DNA from: JAPPLB01 sp965204095
GTDB taxonomy: Bacteria; Acidobacteriota; Terriglobia; Bryobacterales; UBA6623
Direction of reading: 5' to 3'
Assembly (NCBI GenBank): GCA_965204095.1
Contig: OZ241991.1
Location: 4,960,001-5,024,000 of the forward strand
DNA length: 64,000 nucleotides
A program made the translations under genes and the position numbers. Shown here piece by piece: positions 1-8,159 of the stretch. The notes under the pieces were generated by a model. It ran no database searches. It was given only the letters and a program-made list of their open reading frames with translations, and had not been told where the DNA came from. Position 1 is the stretch's first letter, and every line of letters starts with the position of its first letter.

Positions 1-215
1 TGGGACTCTCGAACGCGAAGATTCTCGATCATCTCTACTTGTCGGCTTTGAGCCGCTACCCGACCAAGCAGGAGAAGGACGCCCTGGTGCGCGTCCTCGA
101 CGAAGCGGAGCAAGCAACGAGAGCCGATCCGTTGGAGCGCGACCCGCGCCGAAAACCACTGGAAGATCTGATGTGGGCGATGCTCACCGGCAAAGAGTTT
201 CTGTTCAACCACTGA
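1..215 (+). CDS. DUF1553 (PSD1) protein, C-terminal fragment
   Basis: Reading from base 3 there is an open frame with no start in the window, ending at TGA 213-215. The last 70 residues read LYLSALSRYPTKQEKDAL and end WAMLTGKEFLFNH. That ending is the typical C-terminus of the DUF1549/DUF1553 proteins found with planctomycete-type cytochromes in Planctomycetes and Acidobacteria. These large exported proteins have no firmly established function. It lies just upstream of a PSCyt/WD40 gene, the usual neighbourhood for the family. The gene is cut only by the window edge. Confidence 0.8.
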   Translation, partial: GLSNAKILDHLYLSALSRYPTKQEKDALVRVLDEAEQATRADPLERDPRRKPLEDLMWAMLTGKEFLFNH

Positions 216-246
216 TGGAGTGCATCAGGAGCGACAACACGACAAC

Positions 247-1581
247 ATGACCACGCTCCGCCGCGTTGCTCTTGCGATCAATCTCCTGGCTCTTCCTCTA
301 TGCGCGGAACCTTCCTTCCGCAGCGATGTCTTCCCCATCATTCGGGACAACTGCCTCGCCTGCCATAGTGACCAGACAAAGATGGGACAACTCGTGATGG
401 AGAGCTACGACGGGTTGATGATGGGCGGCAAGAGCGGACCCGCGATTACCGCCGGTGATGCGGAGTCAAGCTTGCTGGTCCGCATGCTTGAAGGACGAGT
501 TCAACCGAAGATGCCGTTTGGCGGCGAACTCCCGCCCCACAACATCGCTGTCATCAAGGCATGGATCGATGCCGGTGCGATAGGCGAAGAGGTATCCGGA
601 GGCGTTACGACTGCGCTGCCCGCCATTGAAAGCCGCCGTGCAGTACCTTCTCCTGTCAGCGCCCTGGCGTTTTCCCATGATGGCGCCACATTGGCGGTCG
701 CTTCGTATCGGCAGGTTCGGATCACGGACGCTGCAAGCGGCAATGTTACGAGGACGCTTGACGGCCACGCCGACCTCGTCCGCTCTCTGGCCTTTTCGCC
801 CTCCGGCAGGATGCTCGCCGCCGCTGGCGGCGCCCCAGCGCAGTCCGGTGAAGTCAAAGTGTGGGACGTCGAAACCGGAGAACTCCGTCACACCATCAAT
901 GCCCACAAAGACTGCATCTACTCGGTCGACTTCTCACCCGATGGCAAGCAGATCGTCACCGCCAGCTACGACCGCATGATCGAACTGTGGAGCGCCGACA
1001 CGGGCGGGCATATCCGCACGTTGAAGGACCATGTCGATGCCGTCTATGCCGTCGATTTCGGTAACGAACCTGGTCAGCTCGTGTCCGGCGGCGCCGACCG
1101 TTCGGTCAAGCTTTGGAACATCGAGACCGGCAAGCCGAGCCTCACGCTCAGCGAGCCCCTGGCCGGCGTTTTGACCGTAGCCTTCCATCCGGACGGTCGC
1201 CGGCTCGCCGCTGCCGGCGCCGATAAGACGATCCGCGTCTGGCGCATTGCCAACGACGAGAACACCGCCGCTGAATTGGTGAAGGCAATGACGGGGCATG
1301 AAGCCGCGATCCTCAAGATCGCCTTTTCGCCTGATGGATCGACGATCGTGTCGTCGTCATCGGATCGATCCCTGAAGGTCTGGGATACTGCGACCCTGAA
1401 CGAAAAGGGAGTCCTGGCCGATCAATCCGATTGGGGACAGGCCCTGGCCTTTCACCCTGATGGAACGAGTTTCGTAGTGGGTCGCTACGACGGCTCGCTG
1501 ACTGCTTACGACACAGTTTTGTTGCAGCCAACCAAGAAATGGGAGCGCGCGGCCGGCCCGTCGCATCTCGCGCGCCGATGA
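247..1581 (+). CDS. Planctomycete-type cytochrome c domain / WD40 repeat protein
   Basis: A 444-residue exported protein. Residues 1-20 form a signal peptide (RR then a hydrophobic stretch ending LCAEP). A single haem-binding CLACH motif follows at residues 36-40, inside a PSCyt1-like domain. From about residue 120 to the end there are about seven WD40 blades with recurring VWD/LWS/LWN endings and FSPDG or FHPDG turns. The likely role is a periplasmic c-type cytochrome on a beta-propeller scaffold; partner and substrate are unknown. ATG 247 is chosen because the signal peptide starts there. An in-frame GTG at 220 would add nine polar residues and is a real alternative, since the AGGAG at 228-232 is rather far from 247. 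It follows the DUF1553 gene by about 30 bases and ends 20 bases before the next gene, so the three probably form one operon. Confidence 0.82.
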   Translation: MTTLRRVALAINLLALPLCAEPSFRSDVFPIIRDNCLACHSDQTKMGQLVMESYDGLMMGGKSGPAITAGDAESSLLVRMLEGRVQPKMPFGGELPPHNIAVIKAWIDAGAIGEEVSGGVTTALPAIESRRAVPSPVSALAFSHDGATLAVASYRQVRITDAASGNVTRTLDGHADLVRSLAFSPSGRMLAAAGGAPAQSGEVKVWDVETGELRHTINAHKDCIYSVDFSPDGKQIVTASYDRMIELWSADTGGHIRTLKDHVDAVYAVDFGNEPGQLVSGGADRSVKLWNIETGKPSLTLSEPLAGVLTVAFHPDGRRLAAAGADKTIRVWRIANDENTAAELVKAMTGHEAAILKIAFSPDGSTIVSSSSDRSLKVWDTATLNEKGVLADQSDWGQALAFHPDGTSFVVGRYDGSLTAYDTVLLQPTKKWERAAGPSHLARR

Positions 1582-1601
1582 CAAGCTTACCCGGAGGAAT
1601 G

Positions 1602-4055
1602 ATGAAACGATTCCTGAACCTGGCTCTGCTCGTTGCCATCCCGGCGATCCTGATCGCTGATACCCGCACCAACCCGCCCACCATTCAGGAAACGTCGCCA
1701 CTGGCGGTTACCCGGGGCCTGACGACTGAACTGAAGATCGAAGGTATCAACCTCGTCGGAGCGCGGGAAATCCTGTTCGACGACCCGGCTGTTCAAGGCA
1801 AGATCCTCCATGTCAACACGCTCGGTGAGTTTGTCGGCACTTTCATCGGTTCGAACGGCGCCCCCAGCACCGTCAACCGCGGTGACCCGCCTCCCCTCAA
1901 CGAAGTCGCCATCGAAGTGGAAGTCGACCCGGAAGCCAGGCTCGGCCTGTATTCTTTCCGCCTCGTTACCAGGGAGGGCACGACCAACACCGGCAAGATC
2001 AGCATCGAGCCCTTCTATGGCGCCCGACCGGAAATTGAACCTAACGATACGCTCCAGGATGTTCTCCTCCAGGACGCGTACATCTTCCCACCGGCCATCG
2101 TCACCGGCACTCTTCGCACGCCCGGCGATATCGACTACCTGCCGTTCGAGGCGCCGGCCGGAGAAGAATTCGTGTTCCACATCAGCGCTGCTGAACTAGG
2201 CTCGAAACTGCGTTGGAAAATCGATCTGATGAATGCGCAGGGGACGACCCTTGCCTCGCGCTCTGTCGCGGACACCGCCCGCGGGCCAGTCCTCGCCTAT
2301 CGCATCCCCTCCAGCGGCAAATACTATATTGCTATCTCTGACATCGAGCGCGGGGGAAGCAGGGGACATTTCTATCGGCTCAAGATCGGCTCGTACCCTT
2401 ATCTCACGGGCGTCCATCCACTCGGTGTTCCTGAAGGCGAAAACACGCAGCTCACCCTTCAGGGCTACAATCTCGGCGATCGGCGGACGATCACGGTTGA
2501 TGGCAAGTCCGACTATCGAGCGATGGCTCGACAGGATATTCGCCCGGATCTGGATCTCGGCTTTCCGCATAACGAATTGAAGATCGCTGTCGGCAAACAC
2601 TCGGAAGTCACCGAGGATGACCGTGGAGCAAGTCCCGATTCGGCGATGGCGCTCAACGTACCGGTTACCGTCAACGGAAAGGTCAGCGGCTTGTCTCAAG
2701 ACCAGACACCGGACGAAGATTACTATCGTTTCAGAGCAATAAAGGGCAGGGAATACACGATCGAAGTCGAAGCTCGCCGGCTTGGCTCGCCGCTTGATTC
2801 CACTCTCGAAATCCTCGACAGCAACGGCAAGCTGGTTCCGCAAATCAAAGCTCGCGCCGAGCTCGGAACCGAGATCGAGTTGCGGGATCACAACTCTGTC
2901 CAAAGCTCCCTGCGTATCAACTCACCGCAGGAAAAGGGATTCCGTGTCGGTGACTACGTCATGATCAGCAGCGAAATTCTCCGCATCAGTGCTTTGCCGC
3001 GCGGTCCGGACGACGGCACGGTTTTCATCAACCTTGGAAACCGCCGCATTGGCTACTTCAACACGACCCCTGAAGCGCAAGCACTCGGTACTGCCGTCTA
3101 CAAGGTAAGCCTGCACGCGCCCGACGCAAAGTTGCAGCCGAACGGACTTCCGCAACGGGTCTTCTTCTATCAAAACGACGACGGCGGCCCCGGGTACGAT
3201 AAGGACTCCCGCCTGAGCTTCACTGCTCCGGATGACCGCGATTACTTCATCCGCCTGCGAGACCTGAGAGGACACCAGGGCGAGGACTATGCCTACCGCC
3301 TCATGGTGCGGGAAGCTTCTCCCGATTTCCAGCTCAGCGTCTCGCCTGCCAACCCGAACCTCCCGCGTGGCGGCGGCGCCACCGTCACCGTGACGGCTCT
3401 GCGCTACGACGGTTTCGACGGCCCGGTCGAGGTCGAGGTACGCGATCTCCCGCCGGGCATCAGGGCCACGAGGGAAACCATTGTTCCGGGCGAAAGCTCT
3501 ACCGTCCTGACGCTCTTCGCCGATCCGGATGCAGATCTTGAACATGCCGTCCCGCTGCACGTAGTCGGTCGAAGCGAGTTGCAGGGGAAAAGCATCGAAC
3601 GAGTCGCCAATGCAGACGACAAGCTGCGCTACATCGCAGTTACCGAGCCGGCCGACTTGGCCGTCGAGGTAGAGCCGCCTGAGGTCGAGCTCGAGGCTGG
3701 CTCGAAGACGACGATCGCTGTCCACGTCACGCGCAATAACGGATTCAGGGGCCGCGTTCCCATCGCAATCATGAATCTGCCGTTCGGCGTCCGAGTCACC
3801 GATGTCGGGCTCAACGGAGTATTGGTGACCGAGGAGCAGACACGGCGGGAGTTCGTGCTCGAAGCGTTGCCCGACGTGGAACCGACCGAGCGGTTGATCG
3901 CTGTCAGCGGTACCGTGGAGACTCGCTCGCCGATCCGGCCGACTTACGCCGCCGAACCGTTCAAACTGAAGGTCGTTTCAGGTAAGGTGTCACAAGCGGC
4001 GCCCGCCTCGTCGAGACGCGTGAAGCCCTCAGCGTCTTCCGCAGGACAACCGTAA
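1602..4055 (+). CDS. Exported multi-domain pre-peptidase (PPC) / Ig-like protein
   Basis: An 817-residue exported protein with a signal peptide (MKRFLNLALLVAIPAILIAD). Three PPC-like beta domains are visible: one starting at EPNDTLQD (around residue 145), one around residues 340-415 (PDEDYYRF then YTIEVEA), and one around 525-575 (DDRDYFIRLRD). Repeated Ig-like segments of the kind that cite 'NNGFRGRVPI' and 'RYDGFDGPVEV' complete the C-terminal third. No catalytic motif is seen, so it is probably a binding or structural surface protein. GGAGG at 1593-1597 sits correctly for ATG 1602 (another ATG lies at 1599). It is 20 bases downstream of the cytochrome-WD40 gene, in the pattern usual for DUF1549/1553 operons. 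Confidence 0.75.
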   Translation: MKRFLNLALLVAIPAILIADTRTNPPTIQETSPLAVTRGLTTELKIEGINLVGAREILFDDPAVQGKILHVNTLGEFVGTFIGSNGAPSTVNRGDPPPLNEVAIEVEVDPEARLGLYSFRLVTREGTTNTGKISIEPFYGARPEIEPNDTLQDVLLQDAYIFPPAIVTGTLRTPGDIDYLPFEAPAGEEFVFHISAAELGSKLRWKIDLMNAQGTTLASRSVADTARGPVLAYRIPSSGKYYIAISDIERGGSRGHFYRLKIGSYPYLTGVHPLGVPEGENTQLTLQGYNLGDRRTITVDGKSDYRAMARQDIRPDLDLGFPHNELKIAVGKHSEVTEDDRGASPDSAMALNVPVTVNGKVSGLSQDQTPDEDYYRFRAIKGREYTIEVEARRLGSPLDSTLEILDSNGKLVPQIKARAELGTEIELRDHNSVQSSLRINSPQEKGFRVGDYVMISSEILRISALPRGPDDGTVFINLGNRRIGYFNTTPEAQALGTAVYKVSLHAPDAKLQPNGLPQRVFFYQNDDGGPGYDKDSRLSFTAPDDRDYFIRLRDLRGHQGEDYAYRLMVREASPDFQLSVSPANPNLPRGGGATVTVTALRYDGFDGPVEVEVRDLPPGIRATRETIVPGESSTVLTLFADPDADLEHAVPLHVVGRSELQGKSIERVANADDKLRYIAVTEPADLAVEVEPPEVELEAGSKTTIAVHVTRNNGFRGRVPIAIMNLPFGVRVTDVGLNGVLVTEEQTRREFVLEALPDVEPTERLIAVSGTVETRSPIRPTYAAEPFKLKVVSGKVSQAAPASSRRVKPSASSAGQP

Positions 4056-4125
4056 CGAAACGGGGGGGCTTCTGCACAGCGGCCCGCCTGGGACGAATTT
4101 CTGCCCTGTGTCGGTGTATTTCTAG

Positions 4126-4301
4126 CCTGCATTTCTCACCACGCGGCGAGGCGAAGTGCGTGAGAGGGCCGTCAGGACGAGGCGCGAGCCGCTTGGCGCG
4201 CGCAGGCGTACTTGACGGTACGTCGAGCACGGCAAGCAAGCGCAACGAAGTCTTGGCGGTCGTATCGCGTGCTTCGACCGTCGGGTGGTGAGAAATGCAG
4301 G
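4126..4301 (+). repeat. MITE-A copy 1 (full length, about 176 bp)
   Basis: First of 16 copies. The element begins CCTGCATTTCTCACCAC and ends with its exact inverse. The inverted similarity continues imperfectly for about 55 bases from each tip (shared blocks such as GGCGAAG/GGTCGAAG and CAGGAC), so the whole element can fold into a long hairpin. Internally it carries GCGCGC...GCGCGC and GTAC...GTAC hairpins. It is flanked by CTAG (4122-4125) and CTAA (4302-4305), read as a 4-base target duplication with one change. It encodes no transposase. Here it separates two convergent genes, and the right-hand flank supplies the TAG stop of aroF. Confidence 0.92.
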
Positions 4302-5336
4302 CTAACTCGGTACGGCCACTGCACGGTTCGCCTGCCAGAGCTGCAGGTAAGGCTTGAGACCGTCCATCATTTTCTTGAAGCCGTCGAACGTCAGTGACTG
4401 TGGACCGTCGCTCCACGCGGATTCGGGATTCGGGTGGGTTTCCACCATCATGCCGTCAGCTCCGATTGCGACGCAGGCGCAAGCGATCTGAGGAATGAGG
4501 TCGCGCTTGCCTGAAGAGTGTGCCGGATCGAGCACAACCGGCAAGTGCGTCAACTTGTTCAAGACCGGTACGGCTTGAATATCCAATACGTTGCGAGTCT
4601 CGGTTTCAAAAGTGCGAATCCCTCGCTCGCACAGAATGACATTCGGGTTGCCGTGCGAGACGACGTATTCCGCCGAGAGCAACAACTCCTTGATGGTCGA
4701 ACTCAATCCTCTCTTCAGCATCACCGGCCGGTCCACACGCCCGACCGCCTTCAGCAGCGGGAAATTCTGGACGTTCCGGGCTCCGATCTGCAGGATATCG
4801 GTGTATTCCGCCACAAGATTCACGTTCGTTACGGTCATCACTTCCGTGATGACCGCCAGCCCATGCGCGTCACCCGCCTTGCGCAACAACTTGAGCCCTT
4901 CTTCCTCGAGGCCCTGGAAGTCATAGGGAGAAGTTCGGGGCTTGTACGCCCCGCCGCGCAGGACCTTCCCGCCCGCGCTGGCGACCGCTTCGGCCGTAGC
5001 CATGATCTGCTCTTCGGTTTCTACGGAACAAGGCCCCGCGATCACAACGAACTCGTCACCGCCGACTACAGTGTTACCAACTGCGATCTGCGTTCGGTCC
5101 AATCTGTACTGGCGGCTCACGAACTTGTACGGAGCCGAAATCCGTACTGCGCTCTCGACCGAATCATAGGATCGCAGCGATTCCAGGCAATGCGTCACAT
5201 CTCCCGTCCCGACTGCGGCGATCACAACCCGTTCTTCTCCCTGGATGGAATGGACCCGGTATCCGAAATCTTCAATCCTTTTGCAGATGTCTTCAATCTG
5301 TTCTTTCGTTGCTCCTAACTTCATCGATATGATCAT
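4302..5336 (-). CDS. aroF: 3-deoxy-7-phosphoheptulonate (DAHP) synthase, type I-beta with ferredoxin-like domain
   Basis: A 344-residue cytoplasmic enzyme that condenses phosphoenolpyruvate and erythrose-4-phosphate in the first step of the shikimate pathway. Residues 1-70 form the ferredoxin-like regulatory domain (MKLGATKEQIEDICKRIEDF) typical of Tyr/Phe-inhibited enzymes of the Thermotoga type. The barrel follows with the signatures AGPCSVET, GGAYKPRTSPYDFQG, LKRG and DPAHSSGKRD. The start is taken as ATG 5336 because homologues begin M-I-x-x-M-K; ATG 5324 is possible. A GGGGGT lies just upstream. Transcription is from a good promoter at 5483-5511 through an attenuator (separate entries). 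The TAG stop (4304-4302) lies in the flank of MITE-A copy 1. Confidence 0.95.
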   Translation of the reverse strand: MIISMKLGATKEQIEDICKRIEDFGYRVHSIQGEERVVIAAVGTGDVTHCLESLRSYDSVESAVRISAPYKFVSRQYRLDRTQIAVGNTVVGGDEFVVIAGPCSVETEEQIMATAEAVASAGGKVLRGGAYKPRTSPYDFQGLEEEGLKLLRKAGDAHGLAVITEVMTVTNVNLVAEYTDILQIGARNVQNFPLLKAVGRVDRPVMLKRGLSSTIKELLLSAEYVVSHGNPNVILCERGIRTFETETRNVLDIQAVPVLNKLTHLPVVLDPAHSSGKRDLIPQIACACVAIGADGMMVETHPNPESAWSDGPQSLTFDGFKKMMDGLKPYLQLWQANRAVAVPS

Positions 5337-5353
5337 CAAGACCCCCGCAAATG

Positions 5354-5378
5354 AAAAACCCACTCAGTGCGAGTGGGT
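5354..5378 (-). terminator. Intrinsic terminator in the aroF leader
   Basis: On the minus strand an 8-bp perfect stem ACCCACTC / GAGTGGGT with a 5-base loop (5378-5358) is followed at once by five T residues (5358-5354). It lies 18 bases before the aroF start, in the leader and not after a gene, so it would stop transcription before aroF unless prevented. Confidence 0.85.
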
Positions 5379-5423
5379 GGCCTCATAAAAACAACTCAGT
5401 TCGAACCGACGCCACTCTGCGGG

Positions 5424-5471
5424 TCAATCGCCCGTAAAGGAAAGCCAATAATAGGCGCGTTCGAACAACAT
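5424..5471 (-). CDS. aroF leader peptide MLFERAYYWLSFTGD
   Basis: A 15-codon ORF, ATG 5471 to TGA 5424. Five of its residues are aromatic (Phe3, Tyr7, Tyr8, Trp9, Phe12), the products of the pathway that aroF opens. It is too short for ORF callers. The start lies only 11 bases after the -10 box, so the transcript would have a very short or absent 5' UTR and the peptide would be translated almost leaderless. The peptide is expected to act only in cis as an aromatic-amino-acid sensor for the attenuator. Confidence 0.82.
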   Translation of the reverse strand: MLFERAYYWLSFTGD

Positions 5472-5482
5472 GGTAATCGTGC

Positions 5483-5511
5483 AGTATACCAGTGACCACT
5501 GTGTCTGTCCA
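5483..5511 (-). promoter_or_regulatory. Sigma-70-type promoter of the aroF leader
   Basis: On the minus strand TGGACA (5511-5506), a 17-base spacer and TATACT (5488-5483), with TGG before the -10 as an extended element. Transcription would start about 4-6 bases before the leader-peptide ATG. Confidence 0.8.
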
Positions 5512-5547
5512 GTCGCACAGTCTTTCCGGCGGACTGCAGCCATCCAT

Positions 5548-5675
5548 CAGCAGCCCGTGGTGAAAGTCCCGTGGCACGAAGGAAAAAGCGCGGCGGGCTC
5601 CTGCGGTTGCTCGGCGCGGAGTGAGGAGGATGGCGATCCGGGTGATCTCCTCCGACGAACCACAAAGCCGACGGC
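5548..5675 (+). repeat. Repeat family B, copy 1
   Basis: A segment of about 125 bases starting AGCAGCCCGTGG and containing CTCGGCGCGGAGTGAGGAGG, ATCCGGGTG and CTCC(T)CGACGAAC. It matches 10927-11044 at roughly four bases in five by eye. No coding sense was found. It may be a small non-autonomous element or a relic of one. Confidence 0.7.
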
Positions 5676-5818
5676 CTTAGGCGGTCGCCTCCGTATTCAC
5701 GCCAGGCAGCAAGATCGGAACCGCCGTTGGAACAAAAAATGTCCGTCGCCCATAGGGTTGCGCGCCGCTTCCGGCCAACGGCACAGAGGGTGCAGTGCCG
5801 TGTTCCTCGAACGACTAG

Positions 5819-7552
5819 CCCGCATTTCTCACCAGCGGCATTGCGAGGGGTTGAGAGGGGTCGCAATAGGGTCTGAAGCTCGGAATCCTCACGGTGAGGA
5901 GGGACGAGGGCCGGTACGGGGCGTTTTCTGCCGCCCCTGGCGGCCCGCCAACGTCCGTTTTTGGGGTTGTTGCCGACAGCAGACCCACTTAGCCCTACGG
6001 CCCCGGCAGAGCGCCCCAGGAACGCTGTTTTTGGGCTCACTCGGTGTTCTCAAACAGTTGCGCATCCCGGCGGACGCAGTGCCCGATACACCGCCGCGAA
6101 CGCCTCCTCATAGGGGTAGCCGCTGGCCAGCGACAGATGCACCCGCCGCACGCTCACCTTCACCAGCGCCCCGATCTTCAACAACCCCCGCCGGATCGTC
6201 TCCGTCTGCGCCCGCGCCCACTGCGTGCCCTCCAGCCCCAGCCGCCGCAGCCCCACCAGCAACACATACGCCAGCGACGACAGATGCAGCCGCAACTGAT
6301 TGGCCCGCAGCGTCTCGCTGCTCATGCGATCGGCGAACAGACTCAACTGCTCCTTGATGCGATTCTCGGCCTCGCCTCGCTCACAGTAGAGTTGTTCGTA
6401 CAGCGCTTGCGGCGGCCAACGCTCGGCATCCAGTGACGTCACCACGTAGCGCGGGTTCTGCTTGCCGACCAGTTGCTCCGCCTTCCCCACCACCCGCCGC
6501 GCCCGGCTCCAACTCTCAAGCGTCTGGTACTCAAACTCCGTAAAGACCCGCGCCGGCCGGCCCGTCTGCTGCTGCTGCCTTGCCGCCTCGTCGAGGGCCT
6601 CGTCGATCAGCGACCGCAGCCGCTCGTTGCGCGCCAGCCCCAACACGTACTCCACTCCGTTCTGCTCGCACCAGTCCATCAACTCGTCCCGACAAAACCC
6701 CGAGTCGCCGCGCACGATGATCCTCACCTGCGGCCACTCTCCCCGGATCTGCGCCACGATTCTCTTCAGTTCCGCCAGACTGCCCTCCGCCGCGTCCTGA
6801 TTCGCCACTCGCTGCCGCGCGCACAGTACGTGCTCGCCGCTGAAGATGTACAGCGGCAAGTAACAGTAGTGTCGGTAGTAACCGTGAAAGAAACGCCCCT
6901 CCTGTTGCCCGTCGAAGGGCGTATCGGTGGCGTCGATATCGACAATGATCTCGGCCGGCTCCTGCTGCTGCGCTTCCACAAACACGTCCACCAACAGGCG
7001 GTCGATCGCTGCGCTGTCGCAGCGGATCTTCTTATAGCGGTCCAGCCCGTCGCTCGTTCGTTCCAGTCGCTGCAACGTGCTCTTGCCCGCCAACGGCTGG
7101 CCGCGGTCACGCTCGCGGCGGCGCTGCTGCCCGCCCACGTCGCTCTTGCCCGCCAGCAGCGCCAGCGCCGGATCACGCCGCAACTCGTCGTGATCGTTGA
7201 GGTCTTCGTATCCCAGCGCCAGCGCGTAGACCCGCTGCGAGACCAACTCCCCCACCCGGTGTTCGATGCGCCGCGAATCGCGGCCATCCTCGAAGCAGGC
7301 CGCCAAGCGCGGCAGCAGGTTGATGCGCTGGTCCACCTCGCGCAACAGCAGCGCGCCGCCGTCGGAACTGATCACCCCACCATCAAACCGGGCGCTCACC
7401 TGGCGCCGAAAATGCTTGCCAAAGGTGAAGCTGCATTGAGTACACTCTGTTGTCATAGGGCTGCTTTCGGCTTGTGGCGCTAACGTTTTGGACATAAATG
7501 TTTTATGCCACACCAGGCAGCCCTTTTCCTACCCCCTGGTGAGATTTCCGGG
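5819..7552 (-). mobile_element. Complete IS1380-family insertion sequence
   Basis: The left tip is CCCGCATTTCTCACCAG (5819) and the right tip, on the other strand, is CCCGGAAATCTCACCAG (7552). They match at 13 of 17 positions. Both ends are flanked by CTAG (5815-5818 and 7553-7556), a clean 4-base target duplication. The only gene is an intact transposase on the minus strand. About 230 bases between the transposase stop and the left tip are GC-rich and non-coding. The tips are nearly the same as those of the MITE-A repeats, and MITE-A copy 2 lies only 19 bases beyond the right end. Confidence 0.9.
6050..7456 (-). CDS. IS1380-family transposase (DDE)
   Basis: A 468-residue transposase. It starts MTTECTQCSFTFGKHFRRQ, which corresponds to the usual MTTEC start of the family; the frame is open upstream to 7513 but that extension lies towards the IS tip. 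Catalytic-core signatures: VDIDATDTPFDGQQ (first Asp), IIVRGDSGFCRDELM (second Asp) and YCERGEAENRIKEQ (the Y-x2-R-x3-E-x6-K box with the Glu). No frameshift or stop is seen, so the element may be active. It could act in trans on MITE-A copies, whose tips it should recognise. Confidence 0.93.
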   Translation of the reverse strand: MTTECTQCSFTFGKHFRRQVSARFDGGVISSDGGALLLREVDQRINLLPRLAACFEDGRDSRRIEHRVGELVSQRVYALALGYEDLNDHDELRRDPALALLAGKSDVGGQQRRRERDRGQPLAGKSTLQRLERTSDGLDRYKKIRCDSAAIDRLLVDVFVEAQQQEPAEIIVDIDATDTPFDGQQEGRFFHGYYRHYCYLPLYIFSGEHVLCARQRVANQDAAEGSLAELKRIVAQIRGEWPQVRIIVRGDSGFCRDELMDWCEQNGVEYVLGLARNERLRSLIDEALDEAARQQQQTGRPARVFTEFEYQTLESWSRARRVVGKAEQLVGKQNPRYVVTSLDAERWPPQALYEQLYCERGEAENRIKEQLSLFADRMSSETLRANQLRLHLSSLAYVLLVGLRRLGLEGTQWARAQTETIRRGLLKIGALVKVSVRRVHLSLASGYPYEEAFAAVYRALRPPGCATV

Positions 7553-7571
7553 CTAGGCGCCGGCGATCTAG

Positions 7572-7748
7572 CCTGCATATCTCACCACGTGGCGAGGCGA
7601 AGTGCGTGAGAGGGCCGTCAGGACGAGGCGCGCGCCGCTTGGCGCGCGCAGGCGTACTTGAACAGTACGTTGAGCACGGCAAGCAAGCGCAACGAAGTCC
7701 TGGCGGTCGTATCGCGTGCTTCGACCGTCGGGTGGTGAGAAATGCAGG
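7572..7748 (+). repeat. MITE-A copy 2
   Basis: A full-length copy (177 bp) with tips CCTGCATATCTCACCAC and its near inverse, flanked by perfect CTAG duplications (7568-7571 and 7749-7752). It lies 19 bases from the IS1380 right end. Confidence 0.92.
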
Positions 7749-7752
7749 CTAG

Positions 7753-8159
7753 GTGTTACTCCATCGGCCCCCGGCGCGTAACGCCGCCCGCGTGACTATT
7801 ACCACGGGCTGCTCGGGATCGAAAGGCAGATCGAACGGCCTCGGAGAGAGGTTCCATCAAGTGGGTCGTAAATCGCGGGAAAGCCGCAGAGGCTTCAACA
7901 GCGTGGATTCACACCAACTTTTACCCCGACACTCTCTCTGTAAGGGCATTTTCTGACCGCTTCCGGTGTGCTTGCAGCTGTACACATTTCGATCGTTCTC
8001 CTCCAATCCCTTTTACGGGAGGATGAGTGGCGCAGACTCCCCGTTTCTCTCTCTGATGAGGTAAACTGGGACAATGCAAGTCGGTGTGGAACCCATGCCG
8101 GCCGGGCAACGTCCTTCTCCAGTGGCGAAAGCGAAGTGAAGGGTCAAAGGAGATCCACT
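7753..8159 (+). other. Intergenic region without a supported gene
   Basis: About 400 bases between MITE-A copy 2 and the CpoB-like gene. The frame of the downstream gene stays open back to 7968 but lacks a ribosome site and a plausible N-terminus there. No RNA gene or repeat was recognised. Confidence 0.5.

Larger units (their letters stand above)
5354..5471 (-). promoter_or_regulatory. Ribosome-mediated transcription attenuator of aroF
   Basis: Four pairing segments are visible in RNA order. (1) GTTCGAACGCGCC, inside codons 2-6 of the leader peptide. (2) GAGTGG (minus strand of 5412-5417) followed by GGCGTCGGTTCGAAC. (3) CCACTC, the left arm of the terminator. (4) the right arm. Segment 1 can pair with segment 2 (palindromic GTTCGAAC at 5459-5466 and 5399-5406 plus GCGCC/GGCG). 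Segment 2 GAGTGG can instead pair with segment 3 and break the terminator. A ribosome stalled at the Tyr-Tyr-Trp codons would cover segment 1 and favour antitermination. This is the classical trp-type logic; the pairings are read from sequence and the mechanism is inferred. Confidence 0.8.
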
